A stretch of DNA of 64,000 bases from Kaistia algarum (GTDB lineage Bacteria; Pseudomonadota; Alphaproteobacteria; Rhizobiales; Kaistiaceae), in contig NZ_JAPKNJ010000002.1 of assembly GCF_026343945.1 (NCBI RefSeq), forward strand, positions 372,001 to 436,000, read 5' to 3'. Numbering within the stretch: position 1 is the first letter of the stretch; every line of letters begins with the position of its first letter. The position numbers and the translations under genes were made by a program. Positions 53,978 to 62,807 of this stretch are shown here, piece by piece. The notes beneath the pieces are model-generated. The model did no database searches. It was given only the letters and a program-made list of their open reading frames with translations, and was not told where the DNA came from.

Positions 53978-55168
53978 ATGTCCGCCGCCGCAGCCTATCG
54001 CGCGCTCTATGCCTATGTCTGGGACCTTGCCGAGGAGGAGCCTGACGCCTTTGTCGCGGATCTGGAGCGGCTTTCGGTCAATACGCTTGCCATTGCCGCC
54101 AGCTATCATGCCGGCAAATTCATCCGCCCGCATGGCAAGAGCGGGCATGTCCATTTTCCAGAGGATGGCACGGCGCATTGCCGCGTGACGCCGGAGCGCT
54201 ATGGACGCATCCGGCCGCTGGAAAGCCGCCTTGCCGCCGAGCAGGATCCGTTCGGCCGCTTTGCCGCGCGATCCGACATCGGTGTGACGGCGTGGACGGT
54301 CCTGCTGCACAACAGCCGCATCGGTTTCCAGCATCCCGATGTCGTGGTCCGCAACGCTTTCGGCGATCCCTATTTCTACAGCCTTTGCCCGTCCCATCCG
54401 GAGGTCCGCGCCTATGCCGTGGCGCTCGCGGCCGATATCGCCGATCGCTATTCCGTTCGCGGCCTCGCGCTGGAGACGCCGGGCTGGCTGCCCTATCAGC
54501 ATGGCTATCATCATGAATTCGCGCTTATCGGCGGCAATCCCTGGCTCGATTTCAATCTCGGCCTCTGCTTCTGCGATTCGTGCCGCCGGGGCGCGGCGGC
54601 GGCCGGGCTTGCGGTTGAGGAGCTTCGCAGCCGGGTCGCCGCGCGGATCACGGGCTATCTCGCCGCATCGCTCGATACGCCCCCCGCGATCGGCCGCGCC
54701 TGGCTGGAGGCCGATCTCGTCCAGGACGCCGAACTGGGCGCGTTCCTGCGCTGGCGCTGCGAAACGGTGACGTCGCTCGTTGCCGAGATCCGCGCCGCCG
54801 TCCGTGCCGATGCGGAAATCTATGTCATCCCATCGGTGCAGCGGCCGAGCAGCGCCGCCTGGTATGAGGGCAGCGATCTCGCCGCGCTGGCGAAGGTGGC
54901 CGACGGCGTCGAACTCTGCCTCTATGAGCCCAGCCCGGCGGCGGTCGTCAGTGATTTCGGCGAAGTTCGACGGCGCCTCGGCGAGGCGGCGAAGCTCCGC
55001 GCGATCCTGCGGCCCGGCCCGCCTGACTTTGCCGACGAGGGTTCCTTCGCGGCGGCGATCAGCGGACTTCGGGAGGCTAGCCTGTCGGAATTCGGCTTCT
55101 ACAATTACGGCCATGTCCGCCGAGCCAATCTCGAATGGATCGGCCGGGCTTTTCGCAGCAATCCTTAG
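53978..55168 (+). CDS. Putative TIM-barrel (glycosidase-like) protein of unknown function
   Basis: A 396-residue cytoplasmic protein without signal peptide. Several features recall uncharacterised glycosyl-hydrolase-like TIM barrels: alternating strands and helices, NTLAIAASYHAG near the first strand, FYSLCPSHPEVRAYAVALA, GLALETPGWLPYQHGYHHE (an acidic residue ending a strand), LGLCFCDSCRRGA (Cys cluster typical of such proteins) and EIYVIPSVQRPSS. I cannot name a reaction. Its place at the head of the sugar cluster, 17 bp before an SDR gene, suggests that it acts on the same substrate. Confidence 0.65.
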   Translation: MSAAAAYRALYAYVWDLAEEEPDAFVADLERLSVNTLAIAASYHAGKFIRPHGKSGHVHFPEDGTAHCRVTPERYGRIRPLESRLAAEQDPFGRFAARSDIGVTAWTVLLHNSRIGFQHPDVVVRNAFGDPYFYSLCPSHPEVRAYAVALAADIADRYSVRGLALETPGWLPYQHGYHHEFALIGGNPWLDFNLGLCFCDSCRRGAAAAGLAVEELRSRVAARITGYLAASLDTPPAIGRAWLEADLVQDAELGAFLRWRCETVTSLVAEIRAAVRADAEIYVIPSVQRPSSAAWYEGSDLAALAKVADGVELCLYEPSPAAVVSDFGEVRRRLGEAAKLRAILRPGPPDFADEGSFAAAISGLREASLSEFGFYNYGHVRRANLEWIGRAFRSNP

Positions 55169-55185
55169 ACAATCGGAGTGGGTTC

Positions 55186-55980
55186 ATGAAGCGTCTGGAG
55201 GGCAAGGTCGCCCTGGTCACCGGGGCGGTCGGCGGTATCGGCACGGCCATTGTCGAGGACTTCCTGGCTGAAGGCGCCAAGGTCATTCTCTGCGACGTCA
55301 AGGCGGATGATGTGCTGGCGCGCGTCGCCGAACTCGTGAAGGCCGGCCATCCCGTCTTTGCGGCGCCGGCCAATATCGTCGATGCGGCAGCGGTCCGGGA
55401 TGCCGTCGATGCGGCGGTCGCCAAGGCGGGGCCGATCGACATCGTCGTGGCGAATGCGAATATCGGCGGTCGGCCGGCAACCCTGGCCAAGACTAGCGCC
55501 GAAAGCTGGCGCGCCGATATCGGCGACAATCTCGCCGGACAATTCAATACGATAGCGACGGCGATCGACGGCATGAAGGCGCGCCGTTCCGGATCGATCG
55601 TCGTGGTCGGCTCGGTGAATGGCCTGACCACGCTCGGCCAGCCGGCCTATAGCGCAGCGAAGGCAGCGCTGGTCAGCTATACCCGCACCATGGCGACAGA
55701 ATATGGCGCGTTCAACGTCCGAGCCAACATTGTGTGTCCCGGCACGGTCCGGACGCCCGCCTGGGCGGAGCGAGTCAAGAACCGGCCGGAAACCTTTGAG
55801 ACATTGATGAAATGGTATCCGCTGCGCCGCGTCGCCGAGCCGCGCGAAGTGGCGAAGGCCATCACTTTCCTCGCTTCCGACGATGCCTCGTTCATTACCG
55901 GCGCCATGCTGCCGGTCGATGGCGGGCTGATGGCCGGCAACCGGCTCATGGCCAATGAGCTGACCCATGAAGAGCTCTGA
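55186..55980 (+). CDS. SDR-family oxidoreductase (first of two in the cluster)
   Basis: Classical short-chain dehydrogenase of 264 residues: cofactor loop VTGAVGGIGTAIV, ANANIG in place of the usual NNAG, catalytic Ser in VVGSVNGL and YSAAKAALVSYTR with the Tyr-x3-Lys pair, then NIVCPGTVRTPAW. Asp in LCDVKADD after strand 2 favours NAD(H). CGGAGTGG upstream of the ATG at 55186 sets the start. It probably oxidises a sugar or polyol of the cluster. Confidence 0.9.
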   Translation: MKRLEGKVALVTGAVGGIGTAIVEDFLAEGAKVILCDVKADDVLARVAELVKAGHPVFAAPANIVDAAAVRDAVDAAVAKAGPIDIVVANANIGGRPATLAKTSAESWRADIGDNLAGQFNTIATAIDGMKARRSGSIVVVGSVNGLTTLGQPAYSAAKAALVSYTRTMATEYGAFNVRANIVCPGTVRTPAWAERVKNRPETFETLMKWYPLRRVAEPREVAKAITFLASDDASFITGAMLPVDGGLMAGNRLMANELTHEEL

Positions 55981-56062
55981 GCCGGCTTGCATCGCCGTCT
56001 GATTCTCTGCGTTTCGCTGCCGACGATCCTGTGTCATTCTCGGCCCCGGATTTGATCGGAAA

Positions 56063-57016
56063 ATGAAACTCCGGAAGCCCCTGATGGCGGAGGCGAAGCG
56101 GCGCATGGCTACGGATCGCGGCGAGGCCACCGGGCGGATCGACCATCCGGCCGACGACATTCTCGCCGTGATCCTCGATCGGGAGCCGCAGCTTTCGAAG
56201 TCGCATCGCAAGATCGCCGCTGCCATTCTCGGCTATCCGCGTCTCTTCGTTGAAAAGCCGGTGGAGGAACTGGTGCCCTGGCTCGGCGTCTCTGCGCCGA
56301 CCATCACCCGCTTCAGCCGGTTGATGGGCTGCGACGGTCTGCGCGATCTGAAGCTCAGGATGATGGGATCGATGCGCAGCGGCCTCCCCTATCTCGAGCC
56401 GCCGACGCCGCCTGCGACGCTCGTCGAAGTTGGCGAGCGCGTCGTCATGCGGGCGCAGGATGCGATCCTTCGTGCGGAAAAGACGATCGACTTCAACGCC
56501 CTCGAACGTGCCATCGCCGTCGTCAGCGCCAGCCGCATGATCTATGCCTTTGGCAATGGTGGCGTTTCGAGCTGGCTGATCGAGGAGATCCACAACCGGC
56601 TCTTCCGCCTCGGCCTTCGGATCAGCACCAGCGCCGACCATCAGATGCAGATGATGCTGGCCGCGACCGCCGGCCGGGACGACGTCGTCTTCTGCTCGTC
56701 GCTGAGCGGCACCAATCCCGAATTGATCCGCACCGTTGGCATCGCCGCCGACTATGGCGCGACCACCATCGCCCTCACCGTTCCGCGCACGCCGCTGGCG
56801 GCGGCGGTCGACATTGCCCTGACGCCGGATGTCGCCGATGACGGTGACGTGCTTGGCCCGACGCCGGTGCGCTATGCCTTTCTCGCCGTGCTCGACATGC
56901 TGGCCTATGGCGCGGCGATGAAGAGCCGGCCAGCGGCGCTGGAAAAAATGAGGCGCATCAAGCAGCAGTTCACGACCCATCGCGACGCCGACGCGACCAA
57001 GCCGCTCTCCGATTGA
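56063..57016 (+). CDS. RpiR/MurR-family transcriptional regulator
   Basis: A 317-residue regulator with an N-terminal RpiR helix-turn-helix (SKSHRKIAAAILGYPRLFVE, VSAPTITRFSRLMGCDGLRDLKLRMM) and a C-terminal SIS sugar-phosphate-binding domain (about 130-280: IYAFGNGGVSSWLIEEI, VVFCSSLSGTNPELIRTV, TTIALTVPRTPLAAA). It probably responds to a phosphorylated sugar and controls the surrounding genes. It is separated by 82 bp from the preceding SDR gene. Confidence 0.92.
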   Translation: MKLRKPLMAEAKRRMATDRGEATGRIDHPADDILAVILDREPQLSKSHRKIAAAILGYPRLFVEKPVEELVPWLGVSAPTITRFSRLMGCDGLRDLKLRMMGSMRSGLPYLEPPTPPATLVEVGERVVMRAQDAILRAEKTIDFNALERAIAVVSASRMIYAFGNGGVSSWLIEEIHNRLFRLGLRISTSADHQMQMMLAATAGRDDVVFCSSLSGTNPELIRTVGIAADYGATTIALTVPRTPLAAAVDIALTPDVADDGDVLGPTPVRYAFLAVLDMLAYGAAMKSRPAALEKMRRIKQQFTTHRDADATKPLSD

Positions 57017-57116
57017 GAAATGAACCAGAAATGAAAGAAATGGCTTGGCGAGGCCTAAGCCGCGGAGCATGATTTCAACGGATGCGCAGCTATCGGCGCG
57101 TCACAATCGAGGCATC

Positions 57117-58259
57117 ATGACATACGATCTCGTTCTGACGAACGGCCGCGTCCTGGATCCATCCCAGGGCCTCGACCGCGTCGTCGATATCGCCTTTTCG
57201 GGCCGCCACGTGGCGGCCATTGGCGAAAATCTCGCGCCCTCCGCAAAAAGCGTCCGCGACGTCTCCGGCAAGATCGTCACGCCGGGCCTGATCGACCTGC
57301 ACACCCATGTCTATTGGGGCGGCACGTCGCTGGGCGTGGACCCGGAGGACTATGCCCGCCAGACCGCGGTCACGACCTGCGTCGACACCGGCTCGGCCGG
57401 CCCGGGCAATTTCCCCGGCTTTCGCAAGCATGTGATCGAACCGTGCGGCATACGGATCCTCGTCTATCTTCATGTCTCCTTTGCCGGCATCTATGCGTTC
57501 TCGCCGCGGATCATGATCGGCGAGGGCCACGACCAGCGCCTGCTCGCCGCCCGTGACGCCGCCGAGGTCGCCGATGCCAACCGCGATGTCATCATCGGCA
57601 TCAAGGTTCGCATCGGACGCAACGCCAGCGGGCCGGCCGGGATCGCGCCGCTCGACGTAGCGCTCGACGTTGGCGAGGCGACCGGCCTTCCGGTCATGGT
57701 GCATATCGACGAGCCGCCGCCCTCCTACGGCGAGGTTATCGATCGGCTTCGTCCCGGCGACGTGCTGACGCATGCTTTCCGCGGCTTCCCGAATGCGCCG
57801 GTCCTCGCCGATGGCACGATCCGTCCGCAGGTCATCGCGGCGCGCGAGCGCGGCGTGCTGTTCGATATCGGCCATGGCATGGGTTCGTTTAGCTGGAAGT
57901 CGGCGCGAGCAATGCTCGCCAAGGGCTTCGCCCCCGACACGATCTCCTCGGACGTCCACGCCATGAGCATCCATGGCCCGGCCTTCGACCAGGTCACGAC
58001 GCTCTCCAAGTTCCTGGCGCTCGGCATGCCGCTCGGCGATGTCATCGCCGCCTCGACGGTGAAAGCCGCGGAGGCGTTGCAGCGGCCGGAGCTCGGCACG
58101 CTGAAGGTCGGCGCTGTCGGTGATGCGAGCGTGCTGTCGCTGCGCGACGGCGCTTTCCCGCTTGAGGATTCGCAAGGTGAGGTCGTCACAGCTCCGCAGC
58201 GCATCGTTGCCGAGGGGATGGTTGTCGGCGGCGCCTGGTGGCATTCTGCTCAGGATTGA
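57117..58259 (+). CDS. Amidohydrolase/deacetylase-type metallohydrolase
   Basis: Amidohydrolase-superfamily enzyme of 380 residues, of the COG3964-like group near dihydroorotase. Metal ligands are visible: His62 and His64 in LIDLHTHVYWGG, a Lys in IGIKVRIG that is probably carboxylated, His in PVMVHIDEP, His in LTHAFRG and Asp in ISSDVHAMS. Members act on N-acetyl or similar acylated compounds, and often sit beside RpiR-type regulators. The ATG at 57117 begins MTYDLVLTNGRV; an in-frame start at 57045 is weaker. Confidence 0.85.
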   Translation: MTYDLVLTNGRVLDPSQGLDRVVDIAFSGRHVAAIGENLAPSAKSVRDVSGKIVTPGLIDLHTHVYWGGTSLGVDPEDYARQTAVTTCVDTGSAGPGNFPGFRKHVIEPCGIRILVYLHVSFAGIYAFSPRIMIGEGHDQRLLAARDAAEVADANRDVIIGIKVRIGRNASGPAGIAPLDVALDVGEATGLPVMVHIDEPPPSYGEVIDRLRPGDVLTHAFRGFPNAPVLADGTIRPQVIAARERGVLFDIGHGMGSFSWKSARAMLAKGFAPDTISSDVHAMSIHGPAFDQVTTLSKFLALGMPLGDVIAASTVKAAEALQRPELGTLKVGAVGDASVLSLRDGAFPLEDSQGEVVTAPQRIVAEGMVVGGAWWHSAQD

Positions 58260-58295
58260 CGGACAACGCCCGCGAAACCGAGGCCTAACAGAATA

Positions 58296-58319
58296 GCGGA
58301 TGGCGGTGCCGCCATCCGC
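58296..58319 (+). terminator. Hairpin after the amidohydrolase gene
   Basis: GCGGATGGCG/CGCCATCCGC, 10 bp around loop GTGC, 36 bp past the stop. No T-tract. Likely end of the upstream transcript. Confidence 0.5.
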
Positions 58320-58369
58320 GACGTGCCGGTCGAGGCCGCGAAACGCGACTATCGATGAGGCATGTTGTG

Positions 58370-58388
58370 CCGAAATTTTGTTTTTCGG
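58370..58388. promoter_or_regulatory. Candidate regulator site upstream of the transporter operon
   Basis: CCGAAA-N7-TTTCGG, a 6-bp inverted repeat with A/T-rich centre. RpiR-type regulators often bind A/T-rich inverted repeats of this kind. The link to the RpiR gene at 56063 is inference. Confidence 0.35.
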
Positions 58389-58734
58389 ATCAATTCCTGT
58401 CCAGTCGACGAAGCATTCTGCCGGCTTGCAAAAAATATGATGCGAAAATCAAAAATAGCCCTTGGCAGAGCGAGCCGAGCGGTCCCATGATCCGTTTGCT
58501 GATGGGCTGCTGACGCGGCCATTCGGCGGCAATGCTGCGCGACGGATCGGCGGAGGAGCCTTTTCCGCGCAGCTGGCGGTAAAGGAGAGAAATTCGCTGT
58601 CCGTCCATCCGGGCGGATGGAAACCATTGCGACGGTGCCGTGCGCCGCTCGCCGAGCGCTCCAATATCAAAGATAATCAAGCGCTCATCTGTCTCGAAAA
58701 GCGTTCACGGGATGAATGCAACAGGAGTGGTGAA

Positions 58735-59964
58735 ATGGTGAAGACGGGAACACGCAGGGTTCTGAGTTTGCTGGCCGGTGCCGCGGTACTGATCGGCGCG
58801 ACGAGCGCATCCGATGCTGCCACGGTCCGCGTGGTGCTGGGCTATTACAGCGCGGCGACGCAGGGCCTCTTCGAGGAGATGGCCAAGGACTTCAATTCCA
58901 AGCACCCCGGCGACGAGGTGAAGATCGAAGTCATCCAGTGGGATAACCTTCAGCAGCGCCTGACCACGGATATCGCCGGCGGGACCGCCCCGGACATCTC
59001 CATGATCGGCACGCGCTGGCTGCTCGACTATGTCAAGAACGACATCGCCGAGCCGATGGACACCTATGTCACGCCGGAGTTCAAGGCGGGCTTCATCGAC
59101 GCCTTCCTGGCGCCTTCGACGCTCGACGGTAAGCTGTACGGCCTGCCGATCGCGGCCTCGGCCCGCGCGATGTACTATAACAAGGACCTGCTGGCGAAGG
59201 CCGGCGTGAACGAGCCGCCGACCAATTGGGATGGCGTGGTCGACACGGCCAAGAAGATCAAGGCGCTCGGCGGCGACAGCTACGGCTTCGCGCTGCAGGG
59301 CAAGGAAATCGAGACCGACGCCTACTGGTACTATTCGCTCTGGACCCATGGCGGCGAGATCATCAAGGACGGCAAGTCCGGCGTCGCCAGCCCGGAGGCC
59401 GTCGCTGCGCTCACGCTCTACAAGAGCATGATCGATGACGGCCTGACCGAGCCGGATCCCACGGGCCTCAACCGCCAGGACATCGAGCGCCTGTTCAAGC
59501 AGGGCCGCGTCGGCATGATCCTGACCGGTCCGTGGCTCCGCGGGCAGATCAAGACGGATGCGCCGACGCTGAACTACGCCATCGCGCCGATCCCGGAAGG
59601 CACGACCAAGGCGACCTATGGCGTCACCGACACGCTGATGGTCTTCAAGTCGAGCCCGAACAAGGAACTCGCGATGAAGTTCCTGATGGAGACGGTGTTC
59701 ACGCCGGAATGGCGCATCAAGTTCTCCAAGGCAGAAGGCTTCCTGCCGGTCATGAAGGAAGAGGCCAAGGCCTTCGCCGACGATCCGCAGCTGACCGCCT
59801 TCACCGACATGCTCGCCTATGCGCATTTCGCCCCGGCTGTCGCCAACTGGGAACAGATGTCGGACGCGATCATCGCCGCCCTGCAGAAGACCTATACGGG
59901 CCAGGCCAAGCCTGAGGATGCGCTGAAGGAAGCCGCCGGCACGATCGACGGTCTGGCTCAGTAA
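58735..59964 (+). CDS. Sugar ABC transporter substrate-binding protein
   Basis: Family 1 (MalE/UgpB-type) solute-binding protein of 409 residues. A signal peptide ends at SASDAA; then come VRVVLGYYSAATQGLFEEMAKDFN, the DISMIGTRWLLDY segment, the hinge region LYGLPIAASARAMYYNKDLLAKAGV with PTNWD, GRVGMILTGPWLRGQ and the C-terminal Trp in PAVANWEQMSDAI. GGAG 8 nt before the ATG at 58735 supports the start. It is followed by a strong hairpin and then two permease genes. Confidence 0.94.
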   Translation: MVKTGTRRVLSLLAGAAVLIGATSASDAATVRVVLGYYSAATQGLFEEMAKDFNSKHPGDEVKIEVIQWDNLQQRLTTDIAGGTAPDISMIGTRWLLDYVKNDIAEPMDTYVTPEFKAGFIDAFLAPSTLDGKLYGLPIAASARAMYYNKDLLAKAGVNEPPTNWDGVVDTAKKIKALGGDSYGFALQGKEIETDAYWYYSLWTHGGEIIKDGKSGVASPEAVAALTLYKSMIDDGLTEPDPTGLNRQDIERLFKQGRVGMILTGPWLRGQIKTDAPTLNYAIAPIPEGTTKATYGVTDTLMVFKSSPNKELAMKFLMETVFTPEWRIKFSKAEGFLPVMKEEAKAFADDPQLTAFTDMLAYAHFAPAVANWEQMSDAIIAALQKTYTGQAKPEDALKEAAGTIDGLAQ

Positions 59965-59983
59965 CAGCCCGACCCAGACAAGA

Positions 59984-60018
59984 ACCGCCCGGAACCTCAC
60001 GACGAAGTTCCGGGCGGT
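59984..60018 (+). terminator. Intercistronic hairpin between binding protein and permeases
   Basis: A 12-bp perfect stem ACCGCCCGGAAC/GTTCCGGGCGGT with an 11-nt loop lies 20 bp past the stop. There is no T-tract. Such hairpins in ABC operons stabilise the upstream message or cause partial termination, giving more binding protein than permease. Confidence 0.65.
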
Positions 60019-60222
60019 CTCCCTGGACGATATTTCCGATAGGACTTCCGCTCTACCGAGCCGGCGGGCGGCGCCTGACGCCGGAAGCGGGTCCGCCGCT
60101 TCCTGGTCAAGTCCCGTCCCCTCCCCGCGACAGCCTACCGCTGCCGCATTGCTCGGAGGGAGGCTGATGACCGGGCAGACCGCCGCTTCGCACCCGGCGC
60201 CCATGACGACGAGGATCCCAAG

Positions 60223-61128
60223 TTGAGCCGAGCCGCCACGCAGTCGGGCACCAATCTAGGGCGAGCCAGCACGCCTTATCTGCTGATCCTGCCGGCGATC
60301 CTGTTTTCGTTCTGGATCATCGGCTATCCGATCTACGATCTGGCCGGCATGTCGCTGCGTCAGGTCAACCGGTTCGGTCTGACGGCAGGCTTCAACGATT
60401 TCAACAATTACAGCCGTCTGTTCTCGCACCAGCTCTTCATCGGCTGTCTCATCCGCACGCTGGTCTGGACCGTGTGCGTTGTCGGTGGAACGGTGATCCT
60501 TTCGGTCCCGATCGCCCTCATCCTCAACGAGAAATTCTACGGCCGCCAACTTGCCCGCGTGATCATCATGCTGCCCTGGGCCGTATCGCTCACCATGATG
60601 GGCATCGTCTGGCGCTGGTCGCTGAACGGCCAGTCCGGCATGGTCAATGCGACGCTCTATCAGTTCGGACTCCTGAAGGCGCCGATCGAGTGGCTCGCCA
60701 CCGCCGGCACCGCTTTTCCGATCCTGATCGGCGTCGGCATCCTGGTCTCCGTCCCCTTCACGGTGACCGTCTTTCTCGGCGGCCTATCCTCCCTGCCCTC
60801 CGACATCTTCGAGGCTGCCAAGATCGACGGCGCCGATGGCTGGCAGCGCTTCCGTCACCTGACGATGCCGCTGCTGCGCCCCTTCCTGAACCTCGTCCTG
60901 GTCCTCAACTTCATCTACGTGTTCAACTCCTTCCCGTTGATCTGGGTGATGACGCAGGGCGATCCGGCGAACTCGACCGACATTCTCGTCACCTGGCTCT
61001 ACAAGCTTGCCTTCCGCTATGGCGAACTTGGCATGGCATCGGCGCTGTCGGTGGTGATGTTCCTGATCCTGCTGGCCTTGACGATCACCTATGCCATGCT
61101 CGCCATGCGCAACGAGCGGAGCACCTGA
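60223..61128 (+). CDS. Sugar ABC transporter permease (MalF type)
   Basis: Inner-membrane permease of 301 residues with six predicted helices (PYLLILPAILFSFWIIGYPI first) and the coupling EAA loop ASKIDGADGWQRFRHLTMPLLRP-like stretch, here EAAKIDGADGWQRF. No ATG gives the right length; a TTG at 60223 with GAGG 8 nt upstream is the best start. Its stop overlaps the next start by one base (TGATG), so the two permeases are coupled. Confidence 0.93.
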   Translation: MSRAATQSGTNLGRASTPYLLILPAILFSFWIIGYPIYDLAGMSLRQVNRFGLTAGFNDFNNYSRLFSHQLFIGCLIRTLVWTVCVVGGTVILSVPIALILNEKFYGRQLARVIIMLPWAVSLTMMGIVWRWSLNGQSGMVNATLYQFGLLKAPIEWLATAGTAFPILIGVGILVSVPFTVTVFLGGLSSLPSDIFEAAKIDGADGWQRFRHLTMPLLRPFLNLVLVLNFIYVFNSFPLIWVMTQGDPANSTDILVTWLYKLAFRYGELGMASALSVVMFLILLALTITYAMLAMRNERST

Positions 61129-61958
61129 TGGAAAATCCTGTTCGCAAATCCTTGCTGATGTGGCTGGCGCTATCGCCGCTGGTCATCATCATCCTCTTCC
61201 CCTTCGCGGTGATGATCTCGACGGCGGTGAAGCCGCATCTCGAGGTGATGGCCTATCCGCCGACCTGGCTGCCGACGGAGATCCGGTGGCAGAATTTCGC
61301 CGATATGTGGGAAGCGGCGCGGATCGGGCCGGCCGTGTTCAACAGCATCTGGGTCAGCATCGCGGCGACGATCCTCTGCCTGATCGTCGCGATCCCGGCG
61401 GCCTATGCGACCGCGCGCATGGAGTTCCGCGGCCTGAAGCTGTTCCGCCAGTTCCTGCTGGTGACGCAGATGCTCTCGCCGATCGTGCTCGTTCTCGGCA
61501 TCTTCCGCCTGATGGCAAAGATGGGGATGGTCGACAAGCTTCCGGCGCTTGTCCTCGCCTATGTGGCGTTCAACCTCGCCTTCTCGGTCTGGATGCTGCA
61601 GGCCTATTTCCAGACCATTCCGCGCGAACTCGAAGAAGCCGCGAAGCTCGACGGCGCGTCGTCCTTCCAGCGGCTCTGGCTCGTCTTCCTGCCGCTCGCG
61701 ACGCCGGCGATCGGCATCACGGCGGTGTTCATCTTCATCTATTGCTGGAACGAGTTCGTGCTGGCGATGACGCTGCTGCGCACGCCCGACTACAATACGC
61801 TGACCCTGCAGGTGTTCTCGCTGGTCGGCGGACGCTACCAGATCGAATGGGAGCAGGTCATGGCCGCGACGCTGGTCGCCAGCGTTCCGGTCGCCGCGAT
61901 CTTCGCCATTCTGCAACGCTATCTCGTCAGCGGACTGACGGTCGGCGCCGTCAAGTGA
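61128..61958 (+). CDS. Sugar ABC transporter permease (MalG type)
   Basis: Second permease of 276 residues with six helices, MWLALSPLVIIILFPFAVM first, and the EAA coupling loop ELEEAAKLDGASSFQRLWLV. The C-terminal region ALxTLRTPDYNTLTLQVF is in the place typical of MalG-type subunits (TLLRTPDYNTLTL). The matching ATPase gene is not found downstream within the window, so a shared or distant MsmX/MalK-type ATPase must serve it. Confidence 0.93.
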   Translation: MENPVRKSLLMWLALSPLVIIILFPFAVMISTAVKPHLEVMAYPPTWLPTEIRWQNFADMWEAARIGPAVFNSIWVSIAATILCLIVAIPAAYATARMEFRGLKLFRQFLLVTQMLSPIVLVLGIFRLMAKMGMVDKLPALVLAYVAFNLAFSVWMLQAYFQTIPRELEEAAKLDGASSFQRLWLVFLPLATPAIGITAVFIFIYCWNEFVLAMTLLRTPDYNTLTLQVFSLVGGRYQIEWEQVMAATLVASVPVAAIFAILQRYLVSGLTVGAVK

Positions 61959-62000
61959 CGCGGCGAGCGGATTGAAATCATAAGAAACGAGGAGGCCGCC

Positions 62001-62783
62001 ATGGGTTTGAAGGACTGGTTCGGGCTGGAAGGAAAGCGCGCCCTCGTCACCGGCGCCAGCCGTGGCCTCGGCCGTGAGATGGCGCTGGCGCTGGCGGGTG
62101 CCGGCGCGGACATCATCATCACGGGCCGTACGCAGGATACGCTCGACGCCACCGTCGCCGAGATCGAGGCGCTCGGCCGCAAGGCCTGGGGCATCAAGGC
62201 TGACATGGCGGAGGCCAAGGCCTGCGAAACCGCCTGCGAGATGATCCTGAGCGAGTTCGGCGCGGTCGACATCCTGATCAACAATGTCGGCAACCGCATC
62301 GCCTCCATGCCGATCCAGGAGGAGACGCTCGAGACCTGGCAGCAATCGCTCGACATGAACCTGACGAGCTGCTTCCTCGGCACCAAGGTCTTTGGCGCCG
62401 CTATGCTGGAGCGTGGCGAGGGTGGCCGCATCATCAACATTGCCTCGATGAGCGGCCTGATCGCCAATCGCGGCATTGGCGGGCGCGACTACGAGACCGG
62501 CAAGGCGGCGGTGATCCATTTCACGCGCTGCGCCGCTGCCGACTGGGCTCCGCATGGCATCACGGTCAACGCGATTTGCCCTGGCCTGTTCATGACCGAT
62601 ACCAACCGGGGCTGGAACGAGCGCAGGCCCGACGTCATCGACGCGATCGTCGCCCATATTCCGCTCGGCCGCCCCGGCAACCCGCCTGAGATCGGCCCCC
62701 TCGCCGTCTATCTCGCCAGCCCATCGGCGAGCTATGTCACCGGCGCCGCCTATGTGATCGATGGCGGCTACACGCTCTGGTGA
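62001..62783 (+). CDS. SDR-family oxidoreductase (second of two in the cluster)
   Basis: Short-chain dehydrogenase of 260 residues, gluconate 5-dehydrogenase-like in layout: LVTGASRGLGREMA cofactor loop, INNVGNR, Ser in INIASMSGL, the Tyr-x3-Lys pair in YETGKAAVIHF, AICPGLFMTD and the terminal VIDGGYTLW. Arg after strand 2 (TGRTQDTLD) suggests NADP(H), unlike the first SDR. AGGAGG lies before the ATG. It is co-directional with the permeases 42 bp upstream. Confidence 0.92.
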   Translation: MGLKDWFGLEGKRALVTGASRGLGREMALALAGAGADIIITGRTQDTLDATVAEIEALGRKAWGIKADMAEAKACETACEMILSEFGAVDILINNVGNRIASMPIQEETLETWQQSLDMNLTSCFLGTKVFGAAMLERGEGGRIINIASMSGLIANRGIGGRDYETGKAAVIHFTRCAAADWAPHGITVNAICPGLFMTDTNRGWNERRPDVIDAIVAHIPLGRPGNPPEIGPLAVYLASPSASYVTGAAYVIDGGYTLW

Positions 62784-62807
62784 GCGTCCGTCGCGCAGGA
62801 AGTCAGC

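Larger units (their letters stand above)
58260..58734. other. Intergenic region before the sugar ABC transporter
   Basis: About 475 bp without a supported gene; short frames on both strands lack conservation. It contains a strong hairpin at 58296-58319, an A/T-rich palindrome at 58370-58388 and an A/T-rich stretch around 58430-58460. It is the likely promoter region of the transporter operon. Confidence 0.5.

Noticed and set aside
58705..60204. 499-codon minus-strand frame opposite the sugar-binding protein gene
   Set aside because: Antisense shadow of a clear solute-binding protein; no motif or ribosome binding site.
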